Assembly: GCA_035708065.1 (NCBI GenBank)
Contig: DASSTC010000084.1
Span: 1-62,927, forward strand
DNA from: JAICUY01 sp035708065
GTDB lineage: Bacteria; Chloroflexota; Limnocylindria; QHBO01
Reading direction: 5' to 3'
Length of the DNA stretch: 62,927 nt
A model generated the notes under the pieces. The model searched no databases, was not told the DNA's origin, and saw only the letters and a list, made by a program, of their open reading frames with translations. Positions 1-10,394 of this stretch are shown piece by piece. The position numbers and the translations under genes are program-made. Within the stretch, counting starts at the first letter, position 1, and the number at the start of each line of letters is the position of its first letter.

Positions 1-1451
1 CCATCGAGCGCATCGAGGCGGCCGGGCTGGATCGCGTCAACGTGCGCTCGCCGCTGACCTGCGCCGCACGCCACGGCGTGTGCCGCATGTGCTACGGCCG
101 CAACCTGGCCACCGGCTCGCTGGTCGAGCTGGGCCAGGCGGTGGGCATCATCGCGGCGCAGTCGATCGGCGAGCCGGGCACGCAGCTGACCATGCGTACG
201 TTCCACACCGGCGGCGTCGCCGGCGAGGACATCACCCAGGGCCTGCCCCGCGTCGAGGAGCTGTTCGAGGCGCGCAACCCGAAGGGCCAGGCGACGATGA
301 CCGAGATCGACGGCACCGTCGAGGTCGTGCGCGGTGGCCAGGACCAGCCGACCATCGTGCGCATCACCCATCGCGACACGTTCCAGGTTCCGATCAAGCT
401 GACGCCGCAGCACGAGGTGCTGGTGGCGGCCGGCGACGAGGTCGAGGAGGGCCAGCTGCTGGCCAGCGTCGGCGAGGGCGAGGAGCGCGTCGACGTCAAG
501 GCGCCGTCAGCCGGCCGGATCACCAAGAAGGGGAACACGCTGACCCTCCATTCCGAGGAGGTCGACCAGCGCGAGTACGCCGTGCCGCACTCGGCGCGCC
601 TCAAGGTCGACACCGGCGATGAGGTCACGGCCGGCGACGCCCTGACCGAGGGGTCGCTCAACCCGAAGGAGCTGCTGCTGATCAAGGGCGTGGACACGGT
701 CCAGCGCTTCCTGGTGAGCGAGGTCCAGAAGGTCTACAAGTCGCAGGGCGTGACGATCCACGACAAGCACGTCGAGATCATCGTCCGGCAGATGCTGCGC
801 AAGGTCACCGTCGACACGGCGGGCGACACCGAGCTGCTGCCGTCCGAGCTGATCGACCGGTTCGAGTTCGAGGAGACGAACAACCGGGTGCTTGCCGAGG
901 GCGGCGAGCCAGCAACAGCGCAGACGGTGCTGCTCGGCGTCACCAAGGCGTCGCTCAACACCTCCTCGTTCCTGGCCGCGGCCTCCTTCCAGGAGACGAC
1001 GCGGGTGCTCACCGAGGCGGCCATCAACGGCGCCAAGGACCACCTGCTGGGCCTGAAGGAGAACGTCATCATCGGCAAGCTGATTCCCGCCGGCACCGGT
1101 GCCGAGGCGCGGCAGCTCGCCGCCGAGCGCGCGGCGCAGCTCTCGCCCGAGGAGGCCGAGCAGCAGCGTGAAGCGGCTGCGGCGCGTGCCTTCCTGACCG
1201 GCGACGCCGACGAGAACCAGGACGGCACGATCGACACCGGCGAGGCGGAGGCGGCTGCCGCCGAAGCGGCCGAGAACGTTGCCGAGCTGATGGGCGCCGA
1301 CGATGACGAGGCCATCGAGGCCGAGGTCACCGAGCAGGTCTTCGACGCGCTGGAGGGCCAGTCGGCCGACGGGGACGGCGCCGCCGCCGCCGAGGCCGAG
1401 CCCGCGACGGAGGCCGAGGCGGCCCCCGAGGAGGAGCCGGCCAAGCCGTAG
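1..1451 (+). CDS. rpoC: RNA polymerase beta' subunit, C-terminal part (5' end outside window)
   Basis: Catalytic subunit of RNA polymerase; only the last ~482 residues are present (first full codon at 3, stop TAG at 1449). Three cysteines of the second zinc site are visible (TC...GVCRMC), then the trigger loop with its conserved LTMRTFHTGG, which closes over the incoming NTP during catalysis. The C-terminal domain runs to about 1130. It is followed by an Ala/Glu-rich acidic tail of ~90 residues that is not part of the usual fold and contains a perfect EF-hand-like loop (DENQDGTIDTGE, 1209-1244). The str operon follows after 316 nt, the classic rpoBC-rpsL order. Confidence 0.98.
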   Translation, partial: IERIEAAGLDRVNVRSPLTCAARHGVCRMCYGRNLATGSLVELGQAVGIIAAQSIGEPGTQLTMRTFHTGGVAGEDITQGLPRVEELFEARNPKGQATMTEIDGTVEVVRGGQDQPTIVRITHRDTFQVPIKLTPQHEVLVAAGDEVEEGQLLASVGEGEERVDVKAPSAGRITKKGNTLTLHSEEVDQREYAVPHSARLKVDTGDEVTAGDALTEGSLNPKELLLIKGVDTVQRFLVSEVQKVYKSQGVTIHDKHVEIIVRQMLRKVTVDTAGDTELLPSELIDRFEFEETNNRVLAEGGEPATAQTVLLGVTKASLNTSSFLAAASFQETTRVLTEAAINGAKDHLLGLKENVIIGKLIPAGTGAEARQLAAERAAQLSPEEAEQQREAAAARAFLTGDADENQDGTIDTGEAEAAAAEAAENVAELMGADDDEAIEAEVTEQVFDALEGQSADGDGAAAAEAEPATEAEAAPEEEPAKP

Positions 1452-1475
1452 TCGTCGGAGGCAACCGTTCCAGCT

Positions 1476-1516
1476 CCAGCGGCTTCGAGGGTGCGCTGCA
1501 CTCGCGGAGCCGCTGG
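1476..1516 (+). terminator. Hairpin downstream of rpoC (terminator-like, no T-tract)
   Basis: Perfect 9-bp inverted repeat CCAGCGGCT (1476-1484) / AGCCGCTGG (1508-1516). The 23-nt loop can itself fold (CGAG 1486-1489 with CTCG 1501-1504). It begins 25 nt after the rpoC stop. No run of T follows, so it may act as a 3' end stabiliser or a Rho-dependent or hairpin-only terminator instead of a classical intrinsic one. Confidence 0.5.
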
Positions 1517-1527
1517 TGGCTGTAGCG

Positions 1528-1542
1528 ACCCGAGATTCGGGT
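1528..1542 (+). other. Small perfect hairpin between rpoC and str promoter
   Basis: ACCCGA (1528-1533), loop GAT, TCGGGT (1537-1542). It lies 11 nt downstream of the first rpoC hairpin and ~47 nt upstream of the -35 element, so it probably belongs to the rpoC transcript 3' end. Confidence 0.4.
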
Positions 1543-1588
1543 GTCGTCGGCGGCTCGCGTCGGCCGCATATCCGGCGCCTCGCCGCGG

Positions 1589-1618
1589 TTGACATCGGTC
1601 GTCGACCAGCCCTATACT
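1589..1618 (+). promoter_or_regulatory. Sigma-70-type promoter of the str operon
   Basis: Perfect -35 TTGACA (1589-1594), 18-nt spacer, -10 TATACT (1613-1618). It is the strongest promoter match in the window and sits upstream of rpsL. Transcription would start near 1625, leaving a ~140-nt untranslated leader before the TTG at 1768, a plausible place for growth-dependent control. Confidence 0.8.
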
Positions 1619-1767
1619 CACGCTTCGGTGTCCCCGTCCGGGGCGCCTGTGCGTGTCCCTCTTCGCGAGGAGCGCGCGCGTCGTATCGGTCCATTCGGTC
1701 CTCCTTCCGGGGGTTCGTGCGGCCCGCGACACGTCAGTCGATCATTGAAACGAACGCGAGGTTCTCG

Positions 1768-2187
<420 letters not shown>

Positions 2188-2190
2188 GCA

Positions 2191-2664
2191 ATGCCCCGTC
2201 GCCCCACCGTCGCCCGCAAGACCAAGTACGAAGAGCAGCTGGTCGGCACCGCGCTGACCATCGACCAGTTCACCAACAAGCTGATGCGCGGCGGCAAGCG
2301 CCAGCTGGCGAGCCGCATCCTGGAGGGCGCCATCGCCCGCTGCGAGCAGCAGGCCGGCCGCTCCGGCGTCGAGGTCATGGAGCAGGCGCTGCGGAACGCC
2401 ATGCCGCTCATCGAGGTCAAGCCGAAGCGGGTCGGCGGCTCGACCTACCAGATCCCGGTCGAGGTCCGCGCCGACCGCCGCATCTCGCTCGGCATGCGCT
2501 GGCTGATCGAGTCGGCACGCAAGCGCAACGGCAAGAGCATGTCGGACAAGCTCGCCGCCGAATTCATGGACGCCGCCAATGGCGTCGGCGCCGCCGTGAA
2601 GCGGCGCGAGGATACGCATCGCATGGCTGAGGCCAACCGGGCCTTCAGCCACTTCAAGTGGTAA
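2191..2664 (+). CDS. rpsG: 30S ribosomal protein S7
   Basis: Primary binder of the 3' major (head) domain of 16S rRNA, contacting E-site tRNA. 157 residues, the family length, starting MPRRPTVARK. The conserved GGSTYQIPVEV and RRISLGMRWLI blocks are present, and the C-terminus FSHFKW is typical of short bacterial S7. ATG start 3 nt after the rpsL stop; fusA follows after 5 nt, so translation of the three genes is probably coupled. Confidence 0.97.
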   Translation: MPRRPTVARKTKYEEQLVGTALTIDQFTNKLMRGGKRQLASRILEGAIARCEQQAGRSGVEVMEQALRNAMPLIEVKPKRVGGSTYQIPVEVRADRRISLGMRWLIESARKRNGKSMSDKLAAEFMDAANGVGAAVKRREDTHRMAEANRAFSHFKW

Positions 2665-2669
2665 CTCTC

Positions 2670-4781
<2,112 letters not shown>

Positions 4782-4842
4782 CACGGCGGCACTGCCCGCC
4801 GCCCGCGGATAAGAGAGACAGAGGAGCGACAAAGGACAGATC

Positions 4843-6045
4843 ATGGCCAAGCAGAAGTTCGACCGCAGCAAGCCGCACGTGAACGTGGGCACCATCGGTC
4901 ACGTCGACCACGGGAAGACGACGCTGACCGCGGCGATCACGAAATACCTGTCGTTGAACGGCCTGGCGGACTTCAGCGCGTTCGACCAGATCGACAACGC
5001 GCCCGAGGAGCGCCAGCGCGGCATCACGATCGCGATCAGCCACGTCGAGTACCAGACGGCCAATCGCCACTACGCGCACGTCGACTGCCCGGGTCACGCC
5101 GACTACATCAAGAACATGATCACCGGCGCCGCCCAGATGGACGGCGCGATCCTGGTCGTGTCGGCCGCCGACGGCCCGATGCCCCAGACCCGTGAGCACA
5201 TCATCCTGGCCCGCCAGGTCGAGGTGCCGGCGCTCGTCGTGTACCTGAACAAGGTCGACATGGTCGATGACGAGATGCTCGTCGACCTGGTCGAGATGGA
5301 GGTCCGCGAGCTCCTCAGCCAGTACGAGTTCCCCGGCGACGACATCCCGGTGATCCGCGGCTCTGCGCTGAAGGCGCTTGAGTCGACGAGCACCGATGCC
5401 GACGCGCCGGAGTACGAGTCGATCAAGAACCTGATGGACGCGGTCGACACCTACATCCCGACGCCGGAGCGCGACATCGACAAGCCGTTCCTGATGCCGA
5501 TCGAGGACGTCTTCGGCATCAAGGGGCGCGGCACGGTCGCGACGGGGCGCATCGAGCGCGGCCAGGTCAAGACCGGTGAGACGGTCGAGCTGGTGGGCAT
5601 CCACGCCAAGAGCCGCGACCTCGTGGTGACCGGCGTCGAGATGTTCAAGAAGACGCTGGACGACGGCCAGGCCGGCGACAACGTCGGGCTGCTGCTGCGA
5701 GGCATCGAGCGCGACGAGCTCGAGCGCGGCCAGGTGCTGGCCAAGAAGGGCAGCGTCAAGCCCGGAACGAAGTTCAAGGCCGAGGTGTACGTCCTCTCCA
5801 AGGAGGAGGGCGGCCGCCACACGCCGTTCTACGCCGGCTATCGGCCGCAGTTCTACCTGCGCACGACCGATGTCACCGGGGCGATCGTGCTCCCGGCCGG
5901 CGTCGAGATGATCATGCCGGGTGACAACGTCAACATCGACGTCGAGCTGATCACGCCAATCGCCATCGAGCAGGGGCAGCGCTTCGCGATTCGCGAGGGC
6001 GGCCACACCGTCGGCGCGGGCGTCATCACCGAGCTGATCGGCTAG
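4843..6045 (+). CDS. tuf: Translation elongation factor Tu
   Basis: GTPase that delivers aminoacyl-tRNA to the ribosome. 400 residues, standard length. GHVDHGKTT, DCPGHADY and NKVD GTP motifs are intact, and domains II and III are complete, ending VGAGVITELIG. The 61-nt upstream gap has a GGCGG/CCGCC stem (4785-4803) and a purine-rich AGAGGAG ribosome site. One substitution relative to most EF-Tu is EDVFGIKGRGTV in place of EDVFSITGRGTV. Only one tuf copy is in the window. Confidence 0.98.
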   Translation: MAKQKFDRSKPHVNVGTIGHVDHGKTTLTAAITKYLSLNGLADFSAFDQIDNAPEERQRGITIAISHVEYQTANRHYAHVDCPGHADYIKNMITGAAQMDGAILVVSAADGPMPQTREHIILARQVEVPALVVYLNKVDMVDDEMLVDLVEMEVRELLSQYEFPGDDIPVIRGSALKALESTSTDADAPEYESIKNLMDAVDTYIPTPERDIDKPFLMPIEDVFGIKGRGTVATGRIERGQVKTGETVELVGIHAKSRDLVVTGVEMFKKTLDDGQAGDNVGLLLRGIERDELERGQVLAKKGSVKPGTKFKAEVYVLSKEEGGRHTPFYAGYRPQFYLRTTDVTGAIVLPAGVEMIMPGDNVNIDVELITPIAIEQGQRFAIREGGHTVGAGVITELIG

Positions 6046-6054
6046 CCGACGACG

Positions 6055-6363
6055 ATGGCCAAGCAGCGCATCCGCATCCGCCTCAAGGCGTACGACCACA
6101 AGCTCCTCGACCAGTCGGCCGAGCAGATCGTGGAGACGGCGCAGCGAACGGGTGCCGACGTGGCGGGACCGGTCCCGCTACCGACCCGGATCGAGAAGTA
6201 CACGGTCATCCGCGGACCGTTCGTCCACAAGGACGGGCGGGAGCAGTTCGAGATTCGAACGCACAAGCGGCTGATCGACATCATCGATCCGTCGACCAAG
6301 ACGGTGGATGCGCTGATGCGGCTCAGCCTGGCCGCGGGCGTGGATATCGAAATCAAGATGTGA
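6055..6363 (+). CDS. rpsJ: 30S ribosomal protein S10
   Basis: Head protein of the small subunit, also the NusE antitermination partner of NusB. 102 residues with the conserved QRIRIRLKAYDHKLLD start, GPVPLPTRIEKYTV loop and KRLIDIIDPS segment. It begins 9 nt after tuf with no separate promoter visible, so the S10 group here appears to continue the str transcript. A hairpin (6369-6389) separates it from rplC. Confidence 0.97.
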   Translation: MAKQRIRIRLKAYDHKLLDQSAEQIVETAQRTGADVAGPVPLPTRIEKYTVIRGPFVHKDGREQFEIRTHKRLIDIIDPSTKTVDALMRLSLAAGVDIEIKM

Positions 6364-6368
6364 CGCGT

Positions 6369-6389
6369 GGGGTGGCCGACGGCCGCCCC
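6369..6389 (+). other. Hairpin between rpsJ and rplC
   Basis: Left arm 6369-6377 (GGGGTGGCC), loop GAC, right arm 6381-6389 (GGCCGCCCC): nine pairs including one G-T wobble. It begins 5 nt after the rpsJ stop and no T-run follows. It could be an attenuator, an RNA processing site or an S10-operon control element. Confidence 0.45.
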
Positions 6390-6433
6390 GCCCGTCCTCC
6401 ATCGGGTGACCACAGGAAGGGATCAGAACGACA

Positions 6434-7057
6434 GTGCCGGCAGGATTGATCGGAAGGAAGCTGGGGATGACGCGCATCTTCGGTGACGACGGAAGCGTCG
6501 TCCCGGTGAGCGTCATCGAGGCTGCCCCGAATACGGTCACGCGGCTGCGCACGCCGGAGCAGGACGGCTACACCGCCCTCCAGCTCGGCGCGGGCACCGC
6601 CAGGCGCATGACCCGCCCGGTTGCCGGCCAGTTCAAGCAGCTGGACCGCGATCATCAGAAGCCGCGCCACGTCCGCGAGGTTCGTGTCGAGGCGACCGAC
6701 GGCTACGAGGCGGGACAGCAGCTCGACGTCAGCCTGTTCGAGGCCGGCGAGCTGATCGACGTCACCGGCGTCAGCAAGGGGAAGGGCTTCGCCGGCGTCA
6801 TCGCACGGCACAACTTCCGCCGCGGCCCGAAGACCCACGGCTCGGACCACCACCGGGCTCCGGGCTCCGTCGGTGCGGGCACCACGCCCGGCCGCGTCTT
6901 CCTGAACACGCGGATGGCCGGGCACATGGGCAACCAGCAGGTCACCGTGAAGAAGCTCAAGGTCGTTCGGGTCGATCCCGAGCGCAATCTCATCCTGGTG
7001 CGCGGCGCGGTGCCGGGCGCCCGCAACGGCCTGCTGCTGTTGCAGAAGGCGAAGTGA
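6434..7057 (+). CDS. rplC: 50S ribosomal protein L3
   Basis: Early-assembling 23S rRNA binder with a loop reaching the peptidyl-transferase centre. 207 residues. The GTG start at 6434 is preceded by AGGAAGGGA (6414-6422). The family motif GLIGRKLGMTRIF opens the protein, and the conserved internal loop with TKGKGFAGV-like and GSDHHRAPGSVG sequence is present. Translation continues almost directly into rplD. Confidence 0.96.
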   Translation: MPAGLIGRKLGMTRIFGDDGSVVPVSVIEAAPNTVTRLRTPEQDGYTALQLGAGTARRMTRPVAGQFKQLDRDHQKPRHVREVRVEATDGYEAGQQLDVSLFEAGELIDVTGVSKGKGFAGVIARHNFRRGPKTHGSDHHRAPGSVGAGTTPGRVFLNTRMAGHMGNQQVTVKKLKVVRVDPERNLILVRGAVPGARNGLLLLQKAK

Positions 7058-7059
7058 CG

Positions 7060-7683
7060 ATGACCCAGACGACGCTCCTTTCGGCGAGCGGCACGGACTC
7101 CGGGCAGGTGACCCTGTCGGAGACGCTGTTCGCCGCCCCGATCAACGAGGCGCTGATCCACCAGGCCGCGGTCCGCCAGCTGGCCGGCCGGCGCGTCGGC
7201 ACGGCCGACACGCGCACGCGTGGCGAGGTCTCCGGCGGCGGTGCCAAGCCGTGGCGCCAGAAGGGCACCGGCCGCGCCCGGCAGGGCAGCCGGCGCGCCC
7301 CGCAGTGGACCGGCGGCGGCGTGGTCTTCGGGCCGCACCCGCGCAGCTTCGAGCAGAAGATGAACGCCAAGATGCGTCGGGCCGCGCTGCGCGGGGTGCT
7401 GACCGCCAAGCAGGCGGACGGGGCGCTGCGCGTGGTGGAGGGCTTCGACCTCGCCGAGCCGCGCACGCGCAGCTTCATCGAACGCCTGGACGGCTGGAAG
7501 GCCGAGGGCAAGGTGCTGCTCGTCCTGGCGGCGCGCGACGCCGCGGTCGAGCGCTCCTCGCGCAACCTGCAGCACGTGCGGGTCATCCTGGCCGACAGCC
7601 TCAACGTGGTCGACCTGCTGGAGGCCGACACGATCGTCTTCACCCAGGCGGCGCTCGAGCGGGCGCAGGAGGTGTACGCGTGA
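7060..7683 (+). CDS. rplD: 50S ribosomal protein L4
   Basis: L4 lines the exit tunnel with its extended loop (residues ~35-95: TRTRGEVSGGGAKPWRQK, then RAPQWTGGGVVFGPHPR). 207 residues from ATG 7060, with AGAAGG 10 nt upstream; a GTG at 7054 overlapping the rplC stop is an alternative. In E. coli L4 also represses its own operon; whether that holds here is not visible. Its last codons overlap the start of rplW. Confidence 0.95.
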   Translation: MTQTTLLSASGTDSGQVTLSETLFAAPINEALIHQAAVRQLAGRRVGTADTRTRGEVSGGGAKPWRQKGTGRARQGSRRAPQWTGGGVVFGPHPRSFEQKMNAKMRRAALRGVLTAKQADGALRVVEGFDLAEPRTRSFIERLDGWKAEGKVLLVLAARDAAVERSSRNLQHVRVILADSLNVVDLLEADTIVFTQAALERAQEVYA

Positions 7684-7976
7684 CCGCATCGACCGTCCAC
7701 GACATCCTGCTGCGACCGGTGATCAGCGAGAAGAGCGTCGCCCAGACCGAGCGCAACAATTACACGTTCGCCGTCGCCCGTGAGGCGAACAAGTTCCAGA
7801 TCAAGGCCGCCGTCGAAGCCGAGTTCAAGGTCGACGTCCTCGGCGTGCGAGTGATCTCGGTGCAGCCCAAGCAGAAGCGGCGCGGCCGCCGCACGCCGGG
7901 CACCGTGCCGGGCTGGCGCAAGGCGGTCGTCACGATCGCCGAAGGCCAGAAGATCGAACTCTTCGAGGCGGTGTAA
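7680..7976 (+). CDS. rplW: 50S ribosomal protein L23
   Basis: Tunnel-exit protein that docks trigger factor and SRP. 98 residues. The GTG start overlaps the rplD stop in a GTGA arrangement, and the protein begins MTASTVHDILLRPVISEKS. The VISEKS and YTFAVAREANKFQIKAAVE blocks, the basic loop KQKRRGRRTPG and the C-terminal GQKIELFE are as expected. Confidence 0.96.
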   Translation: MTASTVHDILLRPVISEKSVAQTERNNYTFAVAREANKFQIKAAVEAEFKVDVLGVRVISVQPKQKRRGRRTPGTVPGWRKAVVTIAEGQKIELFEAV

Positions 7977-7982
7977 CGACCC

Positions 7983-8816
7983 ATGCCACTCCGTAACTAC
8001 CGACCCACCAGCCCCGGCGTCCGGCGCATGACGCGTTCGACGTTCGAGGAGGTGACCGCCAGCACGCCGCACAAGCCGCTGACCGAGAAGATGGTGCGCA
8101 AGGCGGGGCGCAACTCGCAGGGCAAGCTGACGGTTCGCCACCAGGGCTCCGGCCACAAGCGGCTGTACCGCGTCATCGACTGGCGCCGCGATAAGTTCGG
8201 CGTGCCGGCCAGAATCGCGACGGTGGAGTACGACCCGAACCGCTCGGCGCGCATCGGCCTGCTGCACTACGCCGACGGCGAGAAGCGCTACATGCTGCTG
8301 CCGCACGGCCTGGGCGTGGGCGACACCGTCGTCTCGGGCGCCGACGCCGAGGCTCGCGTGGGCAATGCGCTGCCGCTGTCGCGCATCCCGCTCGGCACGC
8401 AGATCCACAACGTCGAGCTGTCGGCCGGCCGTGGAGGCCAGATCGTGCGCAGCGCCGGCAGCAGTGCGCAGCTGCTCGCCAAGGAGGGCGACCACGCCAC
8501 GATCCGGCTCCCCTCCGGCGAGGTGCGCCGCGTGCGGGTCGAGTGCATGGCCACCGTTGGGCAGGTGAGCAACCTCGACCATGAGAACCAGAAGATCGGC
8601 AAGGCCGGCCGCAGCCGCCACATGGGCCGTCGCCCGGCGGTGCGTGGCGTGGTGATGAACCCGAACGACCATCCGCACGGCGGTGGCGAGGGCAAGTCCC
8701 CGACCGGCATGCCGCCGAAGACGCCGTGGGGCAAGCCGGCCATGGGCCTGCGCACCCGGGCGAAGGCCAACCCGAGCAACAAGATGATCGTCCGCCGCCG
8801 GTACGGGCGGGGTTAG
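7983..8816 (+). CDS. rplB: 50S ribosomal protein L2
   Basis: Near-universal large-subunit protein required for subunit association and peptidyl-transferase activity. 277 residues, standard. N-terminal MPLRNYRPTSPGVRRMT, an OB-fold centre, an SH3-like domain and the C-terminal HPHGGGEG motif with the conserved histidine near the catalytic centre, followed by the basic tail NKMIVRRR. It starts 6 nt after rplW. Confidence 0.97.
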   Translation: MPLRNYRPTSPGVRRMTRSTFEEVTASTPHKPLTEKMVRKAGRNSQGKLTVRHQGSGHKRLYRVIDWRRDKFGVPARIATVEYDPNRSARIGLLHYADGEKRYMLLPHGLGVGDTVVSGADAEARVGNALPLSRIPLGTQIHNVELSAGRGGQIVRSAGSSAQLLAKEGDHATIRLPSGEVRRVRVECMATVGQVSNLDHENQKIGKAGRSRHMGRRPAVRGVVMNPNDHPHGGGEGKSPTGMPPKTPWGKPAMGLRTRAKANPSNKMIVRRRYGRG

Positions 8817-8828
8817 GGAGCGTAGAAG

Positions 8829-9113
8829 ATGAGTCGTTCCACGAAGAAGGGACCGTTCGTCGATGCGCGCCTGCTCGGCCGCATCGAGGAGATGAACAAC
8901 CGCAACGAGCGCAAGGTGCTCAAGACCTGGTCGCGCGCCAGCGTGATCTTCCCGCAGATGATCGGGCACACCATCGCCGTCCACGACGGACGTCGCCACG
9001 TGCCGGTCTTCCTGACCGAGAACATGGTCGGGCATCGGCTGGGCGAGTTCGCGCCCACGCGGCACTACCGGGGCCATGGCAAGGCCACCGAGCGCTCGTC
9101 GGCGCTGAAGTAG
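8829..9113 (+). CDS. rpsS: 30S ribosomal protein S19
   Basis: Head protein that pairs with S13 near the A and P sites. 94 residues, starting MSRSTKKGPFVD, the family hallmark. The RASVIFPQMIGHTIAVHDG and HKLGEFAPTR-like (HRLGEFAPTRHYRGH) segments are intact. Twelve nt after rplB with a GGAGCG ribosome site, 10 nt before rplV. Confidence 0.97.
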   Translation: MSRSTKKGPFVDARLLGRIEEMNNRNERKVLKTWSRASVIFPQMIGHTIAVHDGRRHVPVFLTENMVGHRLGEFAPTRHYRGHGKATERSSALK

Positions 9114-9123
9114 GAGTCTGCCG

Positions 9124-9465
9124 ATGCGAGTCAGCGCCACCGCCAAGCACATCCGAATCAGCCCGCGCAAGGTGCGGCTGGTGACCGATCTGATCAAGGG
9201 CAAGCCCGTCGAGGAGGCCGCCGCCGTGCTGCGCTTCCTGCCGAACGCGGCCGCCCGCGACGTCGCCAAGGTGCTGAAGAGCGCCACGGCCAACGCGGAG
9301 AACAACTTCAACCTTTCGGCCGACGAGCTGCGCGTCGTGAGCGCGGTGGCCGACGAGGGACCGACGCTCAAGCGCGGGCGACCGCGTGCCCAGGGCCGGT
9401 ACTTCGCAATCCTGAAGCGAACCAGCCACATCACCATCGCCGTGGCTGACCGAGAGGAGGCGTAG
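9124..9465 (+). CDS. rplV: 50S ribosomal protein L22
   Basis: Tunnel-lining protein whose beta-hairpin forms the constriction together with L4. 113 residues with RISPRKVRLVTDLIKGK at the N-terminus and the hairpin segment around GPTLKRGRPRAQGR before the terminal HITIAVAD. The stop codon directly abuts the ATG of rpsC. Confidence 0.97.
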   Translation: MRVSATAKHIRISPRKVRLVTDLIKGKPVEEAAAVLRFLPNAAARDVAKVLKSATANAENNFNLSADELRVVSAVADEGPTLKRGRPRAQGRYFAILKRTSHITIAVADREEA

Positions 9466-10392
9466 ATGGGCCACAAGGTTCACCCCTACGGCTTCCGGAT
9501 CGGTGTCATCAAGCCGTGGCTGGCGAAGTGGTACGCGGACCGCGACTACGCGAGCCTGCTGCAGGAGGACATGCGGATCCGGCAGCTCGTCGGAAGGCAG
9601 CTGTCGAACGCGAGCGTCAGCCAGGTCGAGATCGAGCGCGGCATCAACCACGTGACGGTCACCGTCCACTCGGCCAAGCCGGGGATCGTGATCGGCAAGG
9701 GCGGCGCGAACGTCGAGGCGCTGCGCACGGCGGTCGGCAAGCTGACCGACAAGAAGGTCAAGCTCGAGATCAAGGAGATCCTGCAGCCCGAGCTCGACGG
9801 CATGCTGGTGGCGCAGAACGTCGCCGGCCAGCTCGAGCGGCGCATCGCCTTCCGCAAGGCGATCAAGCAGTCGATCCAGCGGACCATCAAGGCCGGCGCC
9901 AAGGGCGTCAAGGTCCAGGTCTCAGGCCGCCTGGGCGGCTCGGAGATGAGCCGTACCGAGTGGGACAAGGAGGGGCGCATCCCGCTGGGAACGCTGCGCG
10001 CCGACATCAGCTACGGCGTGGTGCACGCGCGGACGACCTATGGGCGCATCGGTGTCAAGGTCTGGATCTACCGTGGCGAGCAGCTCGGCGACCGGCCGGG
10101 CAGCGCCCGGACCGAGCCGCGCGAGCGCACCCGGCCGGCCCGCGGCCCCCGGAGCCGCAGCACTGCCGCGGCGGCACCGGTCGCTGCCGAGCAGTCGGGC
10201 GGCGGGACGGCGACGGCCACCGCACCGGTGGAGGCGAAGCCGCGCACACGCGCGCATGCCGCCAGCCGGGTGAAGAGCACGGCACCGGTCGAGGAGTCGT
10301 TCCCGACCGCATCGGGCCCCGAGACGGCGGAGCCGCAGGTCGACGCGACCCCGGCGACCGACGAGTCGGCGAGCGCCGAGAAGGAGGCCTGA
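9466..10392 (+). CDS. rpsC: 30S ribosomal protein S3 with long low-complexity C-terminal tail
   Basis: Head protein at the mRNA entry tunnel. The N-terminal domain starts MGHKVHPYGFRIGV; the type II KH domain has the GKGGAN loop (~residue 75); the C-terminal domain runs to about residue 212 (RTTYGRIGVKVWIYRGE). A further ~95 residues rich in Ala, Pro, Thr, Glu and Arg follow, making 308 residues against a usual 210-240. The tail is in frame, uninterrupted, and stops 2 nt before rplP. It is probably a disordered lineage-specific extension. Confidence 0.95.
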   Translation: MGHKVHPYGFRIGVIKPWLAKWYADRDYASLLQEDMRIRQLVGRQLSNASVSQVEIERGINHVTVTVHSAKPGIVIGKGGANVEALRTAVGKLTDKKVKLEIKEILQPELDGMLVAQNVAGQLERRIAFRKAIKQSIQRTIKAGAKGVKVQVSGRLGGSEMSRTEWDKEGRIPLGTLRADISYGVVHARTTYGRIGVKVWIYRGEQLGDRPGSARTEPRERTRPARGPRSRSTAAAAPVAAEQSGGGTATATAPVEAKPRTRAHAASRVKSTAPVEESFPTASGPETAEPQVDATPATDESASAEKEA

Positions 10393-10394
10393 GC

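Larger units (their letters stand above)
1452..1767 (+). other. rpoC-rpsL intergenic region with two hairpins, a promoter and a long leader
   Basis: This 316-nt gap holds no convincing gene. Two hairpins follow rpoC: arms 1476-1484/1508-1516 and arms 1528-1533/1537-1542. Next comes a near-consensus promoter at 1589-1618, then a ~140-nt leader rich in small stems (for example CCCCG/CGGGG near 1633-1644 and CCTC/GAGG near 1660-1672) before the TTG of rpsL. Reading frames across the gap are extensions or shadows of neighbouring genes. Confidence 0.7.

Noticed and set aside
1303..1767. In-frame extension of rpsL upstream into the rpoC end
   Set aside because: It would translate through the consensus promoter and leader; S12 homology begins exactly at the TTG 1768.
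4785..4803. Terminator between fusA and tuf
   Set aside because: The GGCGG/CCGCC stem is only 5 bp, has no T-run, and tuf lacks a promoter, so readthrough is expected.
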